Assembly: GCA_021783695.1 (NCBI GenBank)
Contig: JAJXTO010000004.1
Span: 49,234 to 113,233 of the forward strand
Source of the DNA: Pseudomonadota bacterium
GTDB lineage: Bacteria; Pseudomonadota; Gammaproteobacteria; Burkholderiales; Burkholderiaceae_C
Direction of reading: 5' to 3'
DNA length: 64,000 nt
In this document: piece by piece, positions 53,165-61,760 of the stretch
How the letters are laid out: each line of letters begins with the position of its first letter
Numbering within the stretch: the first letter of the stretch is position 1
The notes under the pieces: model-generated
The model's database searches: none
The model's input: only the letters and a program-made list of their open reading frames with translations
Told to the model about the DNA's origin: nothing
Program-made: the position numbers and the translations under genes

Positions 53165-53935
53165 TCAAGGCAGCTTGCGCAAAATGCCTTCCGCACCAGT
53201 GAGCTTGTGCAGCGGTGCCCGCGCTGCGCGCGCGGCGGCGGCATCGCGATATGGGCCGACATAGAACAGGTGCAGCCCGCGCGCCGTCCTGGCCGCCACA
53301 CAGACCTGGGTGTAACCCGCGCGATGCAGGCGCTGTGCGAGACGGTCGATGCTGCGCTGCTTGCCAAATGCGCCGACCTGCACATACCAGCCGCCCGTGC
53401 GGCAGACATGCACCGTGCCAACGCGCTGCTCCCGGGCCGCGGTTGGGCGGGAACTGGTCCTCTCTTGCTTGCTGACAGGCACTGCTGCCTTGTGCCGTTG
53501 CGGTTTGGACGGAGCCACAGGCGGCGCGGCGACAGGTGGTGCAGCAGGGGCGGCTGCAGCCGGGCTGGACGCCTCCGGCGGCTTGGATGGCGCGGAAGGC
53601 GCTGCGGGAGCAGCAGGCTGCGACGCCACCACCGCGGCCGCCGGCGCGCTTGCCGCGGACAGCGCGTCCATTGCCGCCGCAGCTGTTTTCTCCTGCTGCG
53701 CCGTACTCATTGCGGGCCGGGGCGCGGAGGCAGCAACCGCAGAGGCAGACCGTGTCGGCAGGTTCGAGGCGCTGGACGCTGGGTGGATCACCGTGCTCGT
53801 GGTTTGCACCGCGGGTTTGCGCAGGCCCACAACGGCCCAGACGATGAGTCCGAGCAGAATCAGGACGCCGAGAGCAAGAATGCTGCGATTGAGCCAGCGC
53901 AGGCGGTTTTTCAGGGGGTGCAGGTCGTCGTTCAA
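53165..53935 (-). CDS. SPOR-domain membrane protein in the motility operon
   Basis: 256 residues: short cytoplasmic N-terminus, one TM helix (about 18-39, [20 protein letters not shown]), a long Ala/Pro/Ser linker through the periplasm (40-175), and a C-terminal SPOR domain ([21 protein letters not shown] ... [16 protein letters not shown]) that binds denuded peptidoglycan glycans. It overlaps motD by 4 bp and so is made with the stator. SPOR proteins usually serve cell division; here a role in placing the motor in the wall is inferred. Confidence 0.87.
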   Translation of the reverse strand: MNDDLHPLKNRLRWLNRSILALGVLILLGLIVWAVVGLRKPAVQTTSTVIHPASSASNLPTRSASAVAASAPRPAMSTAQQEKTAAAAMDALSAASAPAAAVVASQPAAPAAPSAPSKPPEASSPAAAAPAAPPVAAPPVAPSKPQRHKAAVPVSKQERTSSRPTAAREQRVGTVHVCRTGGWYVQVGAFGKQRSIDRLAQRLHRAGYTQVCVAARTARGLHLFYVGPYRDAAAARAARAPLHKLTGAEGILRKLP

Positions 53936-54807
53936 GAGGGTGTTCCGTGGCTGGGCGGCGTGGCAGCAGTCGCAGCGGCATCGGGCTGCACCGATGGAGT
54001 TTCGGCAGGCACGATGGGCGTCTCGTTCACGTTCGCATTACTGAGGGGCGACACAATCACCACGCTGACGCGGCGGTTGGCCGCGCGGCCTTTGGCGGTG
54101 CCATTGCTAGCGACCGGATGATATTGACCATACCCCGCAGCGACAAGCTGATCGGGTTCCACGCCCTGTGCAATGAACATTTCCACCACAGACACCGCCC
54201 GCGCCGACGACAGCGCCCAGTTGGAGCGGAACAGCGCGGTGTTGATGGGCCGGTCATCGGTGAAGCCGTTGACCTGGATGGGATAGGCCACGCCCTGCAA
54301 CACCCCGGCGATCTGGTTGAGCAGGTCTTGCGCCTGCGACGTCAGCTCGGCCTGGCCAGAGGCGAACAGCACCGTGTCGTGAATGTCGATGACAACGCCC
54401 AGCGGCGTCATGCGCACTTTGACGTCGCCCTTGCGGATGGCGCTGGCCAACAGAGTCTGAATCTGCCTGGCCACGCCGTCGAGGGTTTTCTGCACTTCCT
54501 TCGCACCCGGCCCGCCGCGGCCGGGCTGCACGATCTCGGGCTTTTGCTGCTTGGGAATGGACGGCAGATCGACGGCGGAGGGCATGCTGTTGAACGGCTG
54601 CCCCACCTGCACAGGGTTGGGTGTGGTCGGCTGGCCGGTAAATGCGGCCACCATCGTCTGCGACAGCACCTTGTATTTGCCTTCGTTGAGAGAGGAGATG
54701 GAATACATCACCACGAAGAATGCGAACAGCAGGGTGATGAAGTCGGCATACGACACCAGCCAGCGCTCGTGGTTTTCGTGTTCCTCGTGTGCTTTTTTAC
54801 GGCCCAT
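53932..54807 (-). CDS. motD: Flagellar stator protein MotD (MotB family)
   Basis: 291 residues. Single TM (WLVSYADFITLLFAFFVVMY) with the proton-binding Asp22, a plug/linker region, and an OmpA-like peptidoglycan-binding domain (VNGFTDDRPINTALFRSNWALSSARA, GYGQYHPVASNGTAKGRAANRRV). The Pro/Gly-rich linker and the tail of about 35 residues fit MotD. The expected partner MotC (MotA family) is not adjacent: the upstream gene is a PilZ protein. The partner must be coded elsewhere. Confidence 0.93.
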   Translation of the reverse strand: MGRKKAHEEHENHERWLVSYADFITLLFAFFVVMYSISSLNEGKYKVLSQTMVAAFTGQPTTPNPVQVGQPFNSMPSAVDLPSIPKQQKPEIVQPGRGGPGAKEVQKTLDGVARQIQTLLASAIRKGDVKVRMTPLGVVIDIHDTVLFASGQAELTSQAQDLLNQIAGVLQGVAYPIQVNGFTDDRPINTALFRSNWALSSARAVSVVEMFIAQGVEPDQLVAAGYGQYHPVASNGTAKGRAANRRVSVVIVSPLSNANVNETPIVPAETPSVQPDAAATAATPPSHGTPS

Positions 54808-54833
54808 GACTTGACTCGTTCAAAAATGGACGC

Positions 54834-55439
54834 TCACACGCCCTTGCGCTGCCGCGCCACCTGGCGGCGGTGGTGACGGAAAATCAGCCGGTCGAGATCG
54901 TTCTGCACCTGCTGATCCAGCGCATCGAGTTCCAGGGTGTGCCAGAACTGCCCGCGATCCGGGTGCAACTCCGTGATGCGGCCCGACAGCAGCAGCGGCA
55001 GCGCGATGCGATGGCGCAGATAAATCCGCGCCCACAGACGGCGCCCTACTTCCAGCGGCTGTTCGCTGGCCCAGCGCAGCTTGCGCGACGACAGCGCGCA
55101 CGGCCGCTCGGGCGGCAGACTGCCCAGTCCGCGCAGCGCCGCGCTGGCCATGAGCAGCAACAGATCGACCCGGCGCTCCAGGTTCTGGATGGGGTCGGAA
55201 CGGCCATGCTCGGCCTCGTGCGATACCGGCGGCTCGTCGAGCATGAGCAGCGCGCGCAGTAGGGTATTGTTGTCGGACATGACCTCGGCGCGGGTCTGCG
55301 GCGGGTTCAGTTCGTCCGACCAATCCAGCGGAAAGACGCCGTCGAGCTGCACCGCCGCCACCGCGCCATGCAGCGCCTCGGGGTGACTGGCAAAGAAGCG
55401 GGAGTCAGGGAAATCGGCGGATTCATTGGACTGGGACAT
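54834..55439 (-). CDS. PilZ-domain-like protein, probable c-di-GMP effector
   Basis: 201 residues. The last 90 residues (SSRKLRWASEQPLEVGRRL ... LHPDRGQFWHTLELDALDQ ... DLDRLIFRHHRRQVARQR) look like a PilZ beta barrel with the usual closing helix LxRxIFRxxR. The RxxxR c-di-GMP-binding motif is not clear; QVARQRKG at the end is basic. The N-terminal half (1-110) has no recognised domain. Start fixed by AAGGAG. First gene of a pilZ-motD-SPOR operon with a sigma-54 promoter 33 bp upstream; relatives brake the motor at high c-di-GMP (inference). It takes the place where fliT is often found. Confidence 0.65.
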   Translation of the reverse strand: MSQSNESADFPDSRFFASHPEALHGAVAAVQLDGVFPLDWSDELNPPQTRAEVMSDNNTLLRALLMLDEPPVSHEAEHGRSDPIQNLERRVDLLLLMASAALRGLGSLPPERPCALSSRKLRWASEQPLEVGRRLWARIYLRHRIALPLLLSGRITELHPDRGQFWHTLELDALDQQVQNDLDRLIFRHHRRQVARQRKGV

Positions 55440-55471
55440 GACGTTCTCCTTGGCGCGCATTGTCCCATTGC

Positions 55472-55487
55472 AGCAAAAGCCGGGCCA
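55472..55487 (-). promoter_or_regulatory. Sigma-54 promoter of the pilZ-motD-SPOR operon
   Basis: Minus strand TGGCCCGGCTTTTGCT; compared with consensus TGGCAC-N5-TTGCT it has one mismatch and exact spacing. Ten bases are the same as in the fliE promoter. Confidence 0.7.
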
Positions 55488-55510
55488 ATCCGTGTCGCCA
55501 CGGAGCCGAC

Positions 55511-55912
55511 TCAGGCCGCAGCCTGTTCCAGACCCTGATGCCAGGAGTCGCGCAGCGCCGTCACCACGGTGCGGCAATCGTCAATGGCCTGCAGGTCGTC
55601 AAAAATGTTCGCGTGCGCCAGACGCGCCAGCAGGTAGGTGTAGACCCGCTCCAGGCGTTCGCCCACCGGCTGCTCGGCAAGATGGGGGCCGTCCGGCAGG
55701 ACAGCCAGCAGATGCTCGACCAGTTGGTAGGCGCGGCCGAGTGCCATGCCCTTGAGGGGCAAATCCTTGCCGCCTGGCTGGCGCAATGCGGCTTCGGCGC
55801 GGCGCAGGTATTCCAGAATACCGTCGAGCCCGAGGACGTAGAGCTTGTCCGCGGGAATGCCCTGATTTTCCACTTGGCGGTAGGCACGCATGGCAAAGGC
55901 TGCTGCACTCAT
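55511..55912 (-). CDS. fliS: Flagellin export chaperone FliS
   Basis: 133 residues, four-helix bundle: AFAMRAYRQVENQGI (N-terminal cap), LYVLGLDGILEYLRRAE, GRAYQLVEHLLAVL, RVYTYLLARLAHANIFDD. Keeps flagellin unfolded before export. ATG 55912 with AGGAG; 24 bp after fliD. Confidence 0.94.
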   Translation of the reverse strand: MSAAAFAMRAYRQVENQGIPADKLYVLGLDGILEYLRRAEAALRQPGGKDLPLKGMALGRAYQLVEHLLAVLPDGPHLAEQPVGERLERVYTYLLARLAHANIFDDLQAIDDCRTVVTALRDSWHQGLEQAAA

Positions 55913-55936
55913 CAAACTCTCCTGGTGTGACGGCGA

Positions 55937-57895
55937 TCAGCCGCCGATCGGTTTGGAACTGGAGCTGCTGCTCGGCGGATTGAAGAAGGCGGTGAGGTAC
56001 TGCCCCACCGACTGCAACTGCGCCACCTGGGTCTGCATGGCGTTGAACTGTTGCTGCAGCAGCGCGGTCTGCGAGGCCGCGCTGGTCTGCAACTGCGTGA
56101 TCTGCTGGTTGATGCCCTTGATGGTGTTGTTCAGTCCGCTGGTCGCGGCCGAGACAAAACCGCTCTGGGTATTGAGCGCCTGGGTCAGAATGGCGTTCAT
56201 CTGCTGATAAAGGCCCTGGCTCACCGTGATCGAACCCAGGCTCCCGGTGCTCTGGCCAGTGATGTTGACCTGCAGTCCCAGCGCCGGACCTGGTCCGGTG
56301 ACGGTGAGCTGCTGCCCGGCCCCGGTGCCCACTTGCCCGTTGATCGCGCCCACCACATCGGTGCCCTTGGCACTGAGCAAGGTGGTGCCGATGCCGGTAC
56401 TGCCGGCCGAAGCCGCCTGTGTGGACACCACGGTGAAGTTTTGCGCACTGCCGTAGTCGGCCGACTGGAATTGCAGGCTGCCGTTGTTGTTGACCGCGGA
56501 AATGTTGCTCAAGCCCCGCTGGCTCAGCGTGGCGTTGATGGTGGCCACGATGCTGTCGATGGTCGCGCCCGAGGCCAGCTGCACCGACACACTGGTGGCG
56601 CCGGAGCCGATCACCAGGGTTTCCGCACTGGTGATGCCGCCGCTGGCAACCGGGTTGGACGCCGTGACACTGGCCTGCGCGGCCCCGGAGGTGACGTTCA
56701 CAGCATACGTGCCCGGCTGGGTGCTGTTGCCGGCGCCCACATAGTGCACATTGGCATTGGTGGCCGTGCCCACCTGCCCGAACAGCCCCGCCACGGCGTT
56801 GTAATTGCCTTGCAGCGCGGTGGCGAGCTTGCCGCTGTCGAGCGCCAGCGTGCCATCCTGCGCCAGACTCACGCCGACCCCTCCGAGCGAAGTGTAGGCA
56901 CTGCCGGGCGTGGTGCCCACACCCTGGCCGCTGATGAGATTGAGCAACTGCGTGCGCAGGGTCTGGATGCCGGCATTGCCGATCAGCGGCCCGCTCTGGC
57001 CGGACGCACCATTCGTGCCTGGGCTGAACGCGGTGAGCTGATTCAGCGTGCCCATGGCGGTGTTGAAGGCGCTGACAAAACTCTGCACCGAGGTGACGAA
57101 GGCGCTGGTGTCATTGGCCACCGTCAGCGTCGTGGAGCCGCTGGCGGTCAGCAGATTCAGACTCACGCCAGGAATCGCCCCGCTGACGGTGTTGGTCGCG
57201 CTGGTCACGGCCAGACCGTTGATGCTGACTGAGGCGTTGCGCGCCGTCTGGCTTTCGGTCATGCCGCCCGACGTGCCCGCGCTGTAACTCAGCGCGGCCA
57301 GTGAACCGCTCGCCCCGCTGGTGCTGACGGTGAACGCATTGGCCGCGCCGGTGTTGTTGCCCGTGAGCGTGAGGCGATAGCCCGTGCCGTCATAGATGAC
57401 TGCAGCATTCACCCCGCTGTTGGACTGATTGATCGCTGCGGCAATGCCGTTGAGCGAGTTGTTGCTGCTGTCGATGGTAATGTTGGCGGCCGTGCCGCTG
57501 CCCACCTGGATTTGCAGCGTGCCCGTGCCCACTGCCGTGTTGCTGGCCGAGGTGAAATCGCCCGAGTAAACGCTCTGCGTCTGCGCCAGCACGATATTGC
57601 TGAGCGAATAAGTGCCCAGCGGCGCATTGGCGCTGGCCGTGCCCGACACCGCGCTGGAATTGCTCAGATTGATCGTGCGGTTGTTGAGCCGCGTGACGTT
57701 CTGCAGCCCTGCCACTGTCGATTGCAGACTGGACAGGCTGCTTTGCACCGAACCCCAGGCGCTGAGGGTGGACTGATACGACTGCTGCTGGTTCTGCAGC
57801 AGAGTGATGGGCTGCTGATACGCCGCCGACAGCGACGTGATCAGCGACTGCACATTGATCCCGCTCACCAACCCTGAAATGGACACCGACGACAT
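55937..57895 (-). CDS. fliD: Flagellar filament cap FliD
   Basis: 652 residues, long for the family. N-terminal SSVSISGLVSGINVQSLITSL and C-terminal coiled part (SGLNNTIKGINQQITQLQTSA) are the D0/D1 helices; the middle is Ser/Thr/Ala/Gly-rich beta domains with flagellin-like repeats (GTYSLSNIVLAQTQSV; AASGTTLTVANDTSAF type). Caps the filament and folds flagellin. ATG 57895 preferred over an upstream one that adds 11 residues. Confidence 0.95.
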   Translation of the reverse strand: MSSVSISGLVSGINVQSLITSLSAAYQQPITLLQNQQQSYQSTLSAWGSVQSSLSSLQSTVAGLQNVTRLNNRTINLSNSSAVSGTASANAPLGTYSLSNIVLAQTQSVYSGDFTSASNTAVGTGTLQIQVGSGTAANITIDSSNNSLNGIAAAINQSNSGVNAAVIYDGTGYRLTLTGNNTGAANAFTVSTSGASGSLAALSYSAGTSGGMTESQTARNASVSINGLAVTSATNTVSGAIPGVSLNLLTASGSTTLTVANDTSAFVTSVQSFVSAFNTAMGTLNQLTAFSPGTNGASGQSGPLIGNAGIQTLRTQLLNLISGQGVGTTPGSAYTSLGGVGVSLAQDGTLALDSGKLATALQGNYNAVAGLFGQVGTATNANVHYVGAGNSTQPGTYAVNVTSGAAQASVTASNPVASGGITSAETLVIGSGATSVSVQLASGATIDSIVATINATLSQRGLSNISAVNNNGSLQFQSADYGSAQNFTVVSTQAASAGSTGIGTTLLSAKGTDVVGAINGQVGTGAGQQLTVTGPGPALGLQVNITGQSTGSLGSITVSQGLYQQMNAILTQALNTQSGFVSAATSGLNNTIKGINQQITQLQTSAASQTALLQQQFNAMQTQVAQLQSVGQYLTAFFNPPSSSSSSKPIGG

Positions 57896-57973
57896 GCTGG
57901 ACTCCGAACGCTTGACCGCTTGTTGCACTTAACGACACACCCGCCCCGAACTGTAGAGGAGGCGTGCAGTGGA

Positions 57974-58396
57974 TCAGGCTTTTTCCTGCAGCAGGCTGCC
58001 GGGGGCCATGGGCTGGTCGGCGCCCTGCGCCGCCGCCTTCACCACCTGCTCCGACGGCACGTAGTAGCGCACGAACACCTGCTGCGTCAGTTTGTCTTTC
58101 AACTCCACCAGCAGTTGCCCCGGATGTCCTCCGCTTGAGTCCAGCCCTGCTGTCAACGCGACGGAAGAAGCCCGCTGGTTCACCTGTTTCTGCAAAGTGT
58201 CGGCTGCCTGTGCCAGGGTGGCCGGTGGCACGGTGGGCCGGGCGGCAGGCGGCGTTGCGCCTGCGGCGGCCGCTGCCGAGCCGGGTTGCGGCAGCACCGC
58301 ACCTGAACCGGGCACCGGTGCGGCGCCAGCCGTCTTGGGCACCTGCGGCTGCACCGTGCCAAGCACAGACAATCCCATTGCATTTTGAACGTCCAT
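57974..58396 (-). CDS. flaG: FlaG-family flagellar protein
   Basis: 140 residues. Low-complexity Pro/Ala N-terminal part (to about 75), then the FlaG domain: DTLQKQVNQRASSVAL, LLVELKDKLTQQVFVRYYVPSEQVVKA in two strands and a helix. Placed between fliC and fliD as is usual; influences filament length. An upstream frame extends 14 codons but lacks a good ribosome site. Confidence 0.88.
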   Translation of the reverse strand: MDVQNAMGLSVLGTVQPQVPKTAGAAPVPGSGAVLPQPGSAAAAAGATPPAARPTVPPATLAQAADTLQKQVNQRASSVALTAGLDSSGGHPGQLLVELKDKLTQQVFVRYYVPSEQVVKAAAQGADQPMAPGSLLQEKA

Positions 58397-58450
58397 GATG
58401 CCTCCATTCAGGCAGAGGAAACCCAATACAAAAAGCATGAAGCAGATGGC

Positions 58451-58483
58451 AAAACCCCCGGGACACCTGACGGCGGCCCGGGG
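58451..58483 (-). terminator. Terminator downstream of the first flagellin gene
   Basis: Minus-strand hairpin CCCCGGG ... CCCGGGG with GTTTT after it, 30 bp after the fliC stop. It would separate fliC from flaG-fliD. Confidence 0.6.
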
Positions 58484-58512
58484 AAACCCTCTGGAGAAAC
58501 AATCAAGCCGTC

Positions 58513-59988
58513 TTACGGCAGCAGCTTGAGGTAGCTCTGTTGCAGCGAGTTCGCCGTGGCCAGGGTGGAGATGCCCGCTTGCTGCAGGATCTGGTACTTG
58601 GACAACTGCGTGGTCGCCTGGGCGATGTTGGCATCCTGCACCACGGACTGCGCCGCCTGCAGATTGGTCGCCGTGGTCTGCGAGTTCTGCACCGAGGCCT
58701 GAATCCGGTTCTGGATCGCCCCCAGCGCGCCGCCTTGCTGGTTCAGGGCGTTGATGGCGTTATCGACGACAGAAAGCGCCTGGTTCGCCCCCTGGACCGT
58801 CGAGACATCGACCGAGGACACGGACAACAGGCTACTGATGCTGTTCAAGCCGATATAGCCCGCATTCCCCAAGGAATAGCCTTGTGTGGACTGCAGCTGC
58901 ACAAAGCCTTGCACCAGAGCAACACCAGCGCCGCTGGTGATGGCCGGAGCACTTCCCGCCCTGAGCGACCCGCTGCCGCCGAATCCCGACACCAGGATGT
59001 TCTGGCCCTGGTTCTGGCTCAGCACCAGTTGGTTGCTGGAATTGACGCTGGCGGTCACACCGGTCTGCGCCGTGCTGTTGTTGACCGCAGCCACCAGACC
59101 GCTCAGGCCGGTGGGGTCGGTGCTGGTGACGTTGGCCGAAATATTGACCGTGTTGGTCGGGCTGCCCGAGGTGCCATTGCTCAGCGAGAACGTGTACGAC
59201 CCCGTGGTGACGGTGAACGCCACGCTGGTGTTGGCCGTGGCCGTGACACCGGTCTGCTGGGTGATGGCATTGAACGATGCGGCGATATTGGCCGCCGACT
59301 CATCGGCCGTCACCGCAACGCCGCTGGCGCCAGCCGAGCCGGAAATGGACACGGTGCCCGCGGTGAAACTGCCGGCGCCGGTGTTGATGGTGTAGGCCGA
59401 ACCGTAGCCATTATTGGTCACCGAGCCGCCAGCGCCGGAATAGACCGTGCCGCTGGTGCCGATAGTGTTGACGCCGACCGCATTGGCCTGCGAGTTGGCG
59501 ATGGACACGTTGATGACCTGATTGGCGTTGGCGCCGACCTGGAACTGCTGACCGCTGAAGGTGCCGTCGAGAATGTTCTGGCCGTTGAACTGGGTCTGGG
59601 TGGAGATGGTCTGCACCTGGGCCAGCAACTGCGACACCACGCCTTGCAGCGAAGCGCGGTCGGAGGAGGTGTTGGAGCCGTTGGCCGACTGCACGGCGAT
59701 GGTGCGGATCTGCTGCAGCAGGTTGGTCTCGTTCTGCAGCGCGCCGGTGGCGGTCTGCACCAGCGAGACGGCCTGGTTGCCGTTGGAGACAGCCTGGTTC
59801 AGCCCGTTGATCTGCGTCTGGAAACGCTGGGAAATGGCGTAGCCCGCCGGGTTGTCCGCTGGGCCGTTGATCTGCTTGCCGGTGGAGAGCTGCTGAATGT
59901 AGGTGCTCAGGCTGCTGGACGTGCCGCCCAGGGCATTGAGCGAATTCAGCGCGTTGACGTTGGTGTTGATGATGCCGGAAATGGCCAT
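58513..59988 (-). CDS. fliC: Flagellin FliC, copy 1
   Basis: 491-residue filament subunit. Conserved N-terminal D0/D1 (TNVNALNSLNALGGTSSSL, LSTGKQINGPADNPAGYAIS, FQTQINGLNQAVSNGNQAVS) and C-terminal D0 (ATTQLSKYQILQQAGISTLA, NSLQQSYLKLLP). Variable middle (160-400) is Ser/Thr/Gly-rich. The protein is identical in sequence to that of the copy at 60190-61665. Own sigma-28 promoter at 60058-60084. Exported by the flagellar type III system with FliS. Confidence 0.97.
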   Translation of the reverse strand: MAISGIINTNVNALNSLNALGGTSSSLSTYIQQLSTGKQINGPADNPAGYAISQRFQTQINGLNQAVSNGNQAVSLVQTATGALQNETNLLQQIRTIAVQSANGSNTSSDRASLQGVVSQLLAQVQTISTQTQFNGQNILDGTFSGQQFQVGANANQVINVSIANSQANAVGVNTIGTSGTVYSGAGGSVTNNGYGSAYTINTGAGSFTAGTVSISGSAGASGVAVTADESAANIAASFNAITQQTGVTATANTSVAFTVTTGSYTFSLSNGTSGSPTNTVNISANVTSTDPTGLSGLVAAVNNSTAQTGVTASVNSSNQLVLSQNQGQNILVSGFGGSGSLRAGSAPAITSGAGVALVQGFVQLQSTQGYSLGNAGYIGLNSISSLLSVSSVDVSTVQGANQALSVVDNAINALNQQGGALGAIQNRIQASVQNSQTTATNLQAAQSVVQDANIAQATTQLSKYQILQQAGISTLATANSLQQSYLKLLP

Positions 59989-60057
59989 GATGGAGCTCCT
60001 TTGCTATGGGAAATCCGGCATCCGTGCCGAATACGGACAACCCTGTCCGCATTCATC

Positions 60058-60084
60058 TTGACGGCACGTCGGCGAGGGACTTTA
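60058..60084 (-). promoter_or_regulatory. Sigma-28 promoter of flagellin copy 1
   Basis: Minus strand TAAAGTCC-N11-GCCGTCAA, against consensus TAAAGTTT-N11-GCCGATAA; spacing exact. It is a weaker match than the one of copy 2. Confidence 0.72.
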
Positions 60085-60189
60085 GGCTTGCCGGTGAAAA
60101 TTGTTCCCGGGCGTCGGCGTGGTCGTGAAAAGCGTGACGGCCAGGCCGCCGGAAACGCACCTGGGCCGCAGCCGACTGGAAAAGCCGTT

Positions 60190-61665
60190 TTACGGCAACA
60201 GTTTGAGGTAGCTCTGTTGCAGCGAGTTCGCCGTGGCCAGGGTGGAGATGCCCGCTTGCTGCAGGATCTGGTACTTGGACAACTGCGTGGTCGCCTGGGC
60301 GATGTTGGCATCCTGCACCACGGACTGCGCCGCCTGCAGATTGGTCGCCGTGGTCTGCGAGTTCTGCACCGAGGCCTGAATCCGGTTCTGGATCGCCCCC
60401 AGCGCGCCGCCTTGCTGGTTCAGGGCGTTGATGGCGTTATCGACGACAGAAAGCGCCTGGTTCGCCCCCTGGACCGTCGAGACATCGACCGAGGACACGG
60501 ACAACAGGCTACTGATGCTGTTCAAGCCGATATAGCCCGCATTCCCCAAGGAATAGCCTTGTGTGGACTGCAGCTGCACAAAGCCTTGCACCAGAGCAAC
60601 ACCAGCGCCGCTGGTGATGGCCGGAGCACTTCCCGCCCTGAGCGACCCGCTGCCGCCGAATCCCGACACCAGGATGTTCTGGCCCTGGTTCTGGCTCAGC
60701 ACCAGTTGGTTGCTGGAATTGACGCTGGCGGTCACACCGGTCTGCGCCGTGCTGTTGTTGACCGCAGCCACCAGACCGCTCAGGCCGGTGGGGTCGGTGC
60801 TGGTGACGTTGGCCGAAATATTGACCGTGTTGGTCGGGCTGCCCGAGGTGCCATTGCTCAGCGAGAACGTGTACGACCCCGTGGTGACGGTGAACGCCAC
60901 GCTGGTGTTGGCCGTGGCCGTGACACCGGTCTGCTGGGTGATGGCATTGAACGATGCGGCGATATTGGCCGCCGACTCATCGGCCGTCACCGCAACGCCG
61001 CTGGCGCCAGCCGAGCCGGAAATGGACACGGTGCCCGCGGTGAAACTGCCGGCGCCGGTGTTGATGGTGTAGGCCGAACCGTAGCCATTATTGGTCACCG
61101 AGCCGCCAGCGCCGGAATAGACCGTGCCGCTGGTGCCGATAGTGTTGACGCCGACCGCATTGGCCTGCGAGTTGGCGATGGACACGTTGATGACCTGATT
61201 GGCGTTGGCGCCGACCTGGAACTGCTGACCGCTGAAGGTGCCGTCGAGAATGTTCTGGCCGTTGAACTGGGTCTGGGTGGAGATGGTCTGCACCTGGGCC
61301 AGCAACTGCGACACCACGCCTTGCAGCGAAGCGCGGTCGGAGGAGGTGTTGGAGCCGTTGGCCGACTGCACGGCGATGGTGCGGATCTGCTGCAGCAGGT
61401 TGGTCTCGTTCTGCAGCGCGCCGGTGGCGGTCTGCACCAGCGAGACGGCCTGGTTGCCGTTGGAGACAGCCTGGTTCAGCCCGTTGATCTGCGTCTGGAA
61501 ACGCTGGGAAATGGCGTAGCCCGCCGGGTTGTCCGCTGGGCCGTTGATCTGCTTGCCGGTGGAGAGCTGCTGAATGTAGGTGCTCAGGCTGCTGGACGTG
61601 CCGCCCAGGGCATTGAGCGAATTCAGCGCGTTGACGTTGGTGTTGATGATGCCGGAAATGGCCAT
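60190..61665 (-). CDS. fliC: Flagellin FliC, copy 2
   Basis: Protein identical over all 491 residues to copy 1, 1677 bp away (start to start). At DNA level only two synonymous differences were found near the 3' end (60198 and 60202). The ATG is preceded by GGAGCTCC as in copy 1. Leader holds a TCCGGCAT-CC-ATGCCGGA hairpin (61690-61707), which is imperfect in copy 1. Transcribed from its own sigma-28 promoter. The upstream open frame beyond 61665 is leader DNA. Confidence 0.97.
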   Translation of the reverse strand: MAISGIINTNVNALNSLNALGGTSSSLSTYIQQLSTGKQINGPADNPAGYAISQRFQTQINGLNQAVSNGNQAVSLVQTATGALQNETNLLQQIRTIAVQSANGSNTSSDRASLQGVVSQLLAQVQTISTQTQFNGQNILDGTFSGQQFQVGANANQVINVSIANSQANAVGVNTIGTSGTVYSGAGGSVTNNGYGSAYTINTGAGSFTAGTVSISGSAGASGVAVTADESAANIAASFNAITQQTGVTATANTSVAFTVTTGSYTFSLSNGTSGSPTNTVNISANVTSTDPTGLSGLVAAVNNSTAQTGVTASVNSSNQLVLSQNQGQNILVSGFGGSGSLRAGSAPAITSGAGVALVQGFVQLQSTQGYSLGNAGYIGLNSISSLLSVSSVDVSTVQGANQALSVVDNAINALNQQGGALGAIQNRIQASVQNSQTTATNLQAAQSVVQDANIAQATTQLSKYQILQQAGISTLATANSLQQSYLKLLP

Positions 61666-61733
61666 GATGGAGCTCCGTCGCCGTGGACATCCGGCATCCA
61701 TGCCGGAGACGGACAACTTTGCCCGTACTGCGC

Positions 61734-61760
61734 GTAACGGCACGGTGTCACGAAACTTTA
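61734..61760 (-). promoter_or_regulatory. Sigma-28 promoter of flagellin copy 2
   Basis: Minus strand TAAAGTTT-N11-GCCGTTAC: perfect -35 element and exact spacing. The -35 overlaps the last codons of the preceding coiled-coil gene. Confidence 0.85.

Noticed and set aside
58540..61737. 1065-codon open frame on the plus strand across both flagellin genes
   Set aside because: It is antisense to fliC copies 1 and 2; it stays open because the repeat unit (1677 bp) is a multiple of three. It has no family resemblance and sigma-28 promoters serve the other strand.
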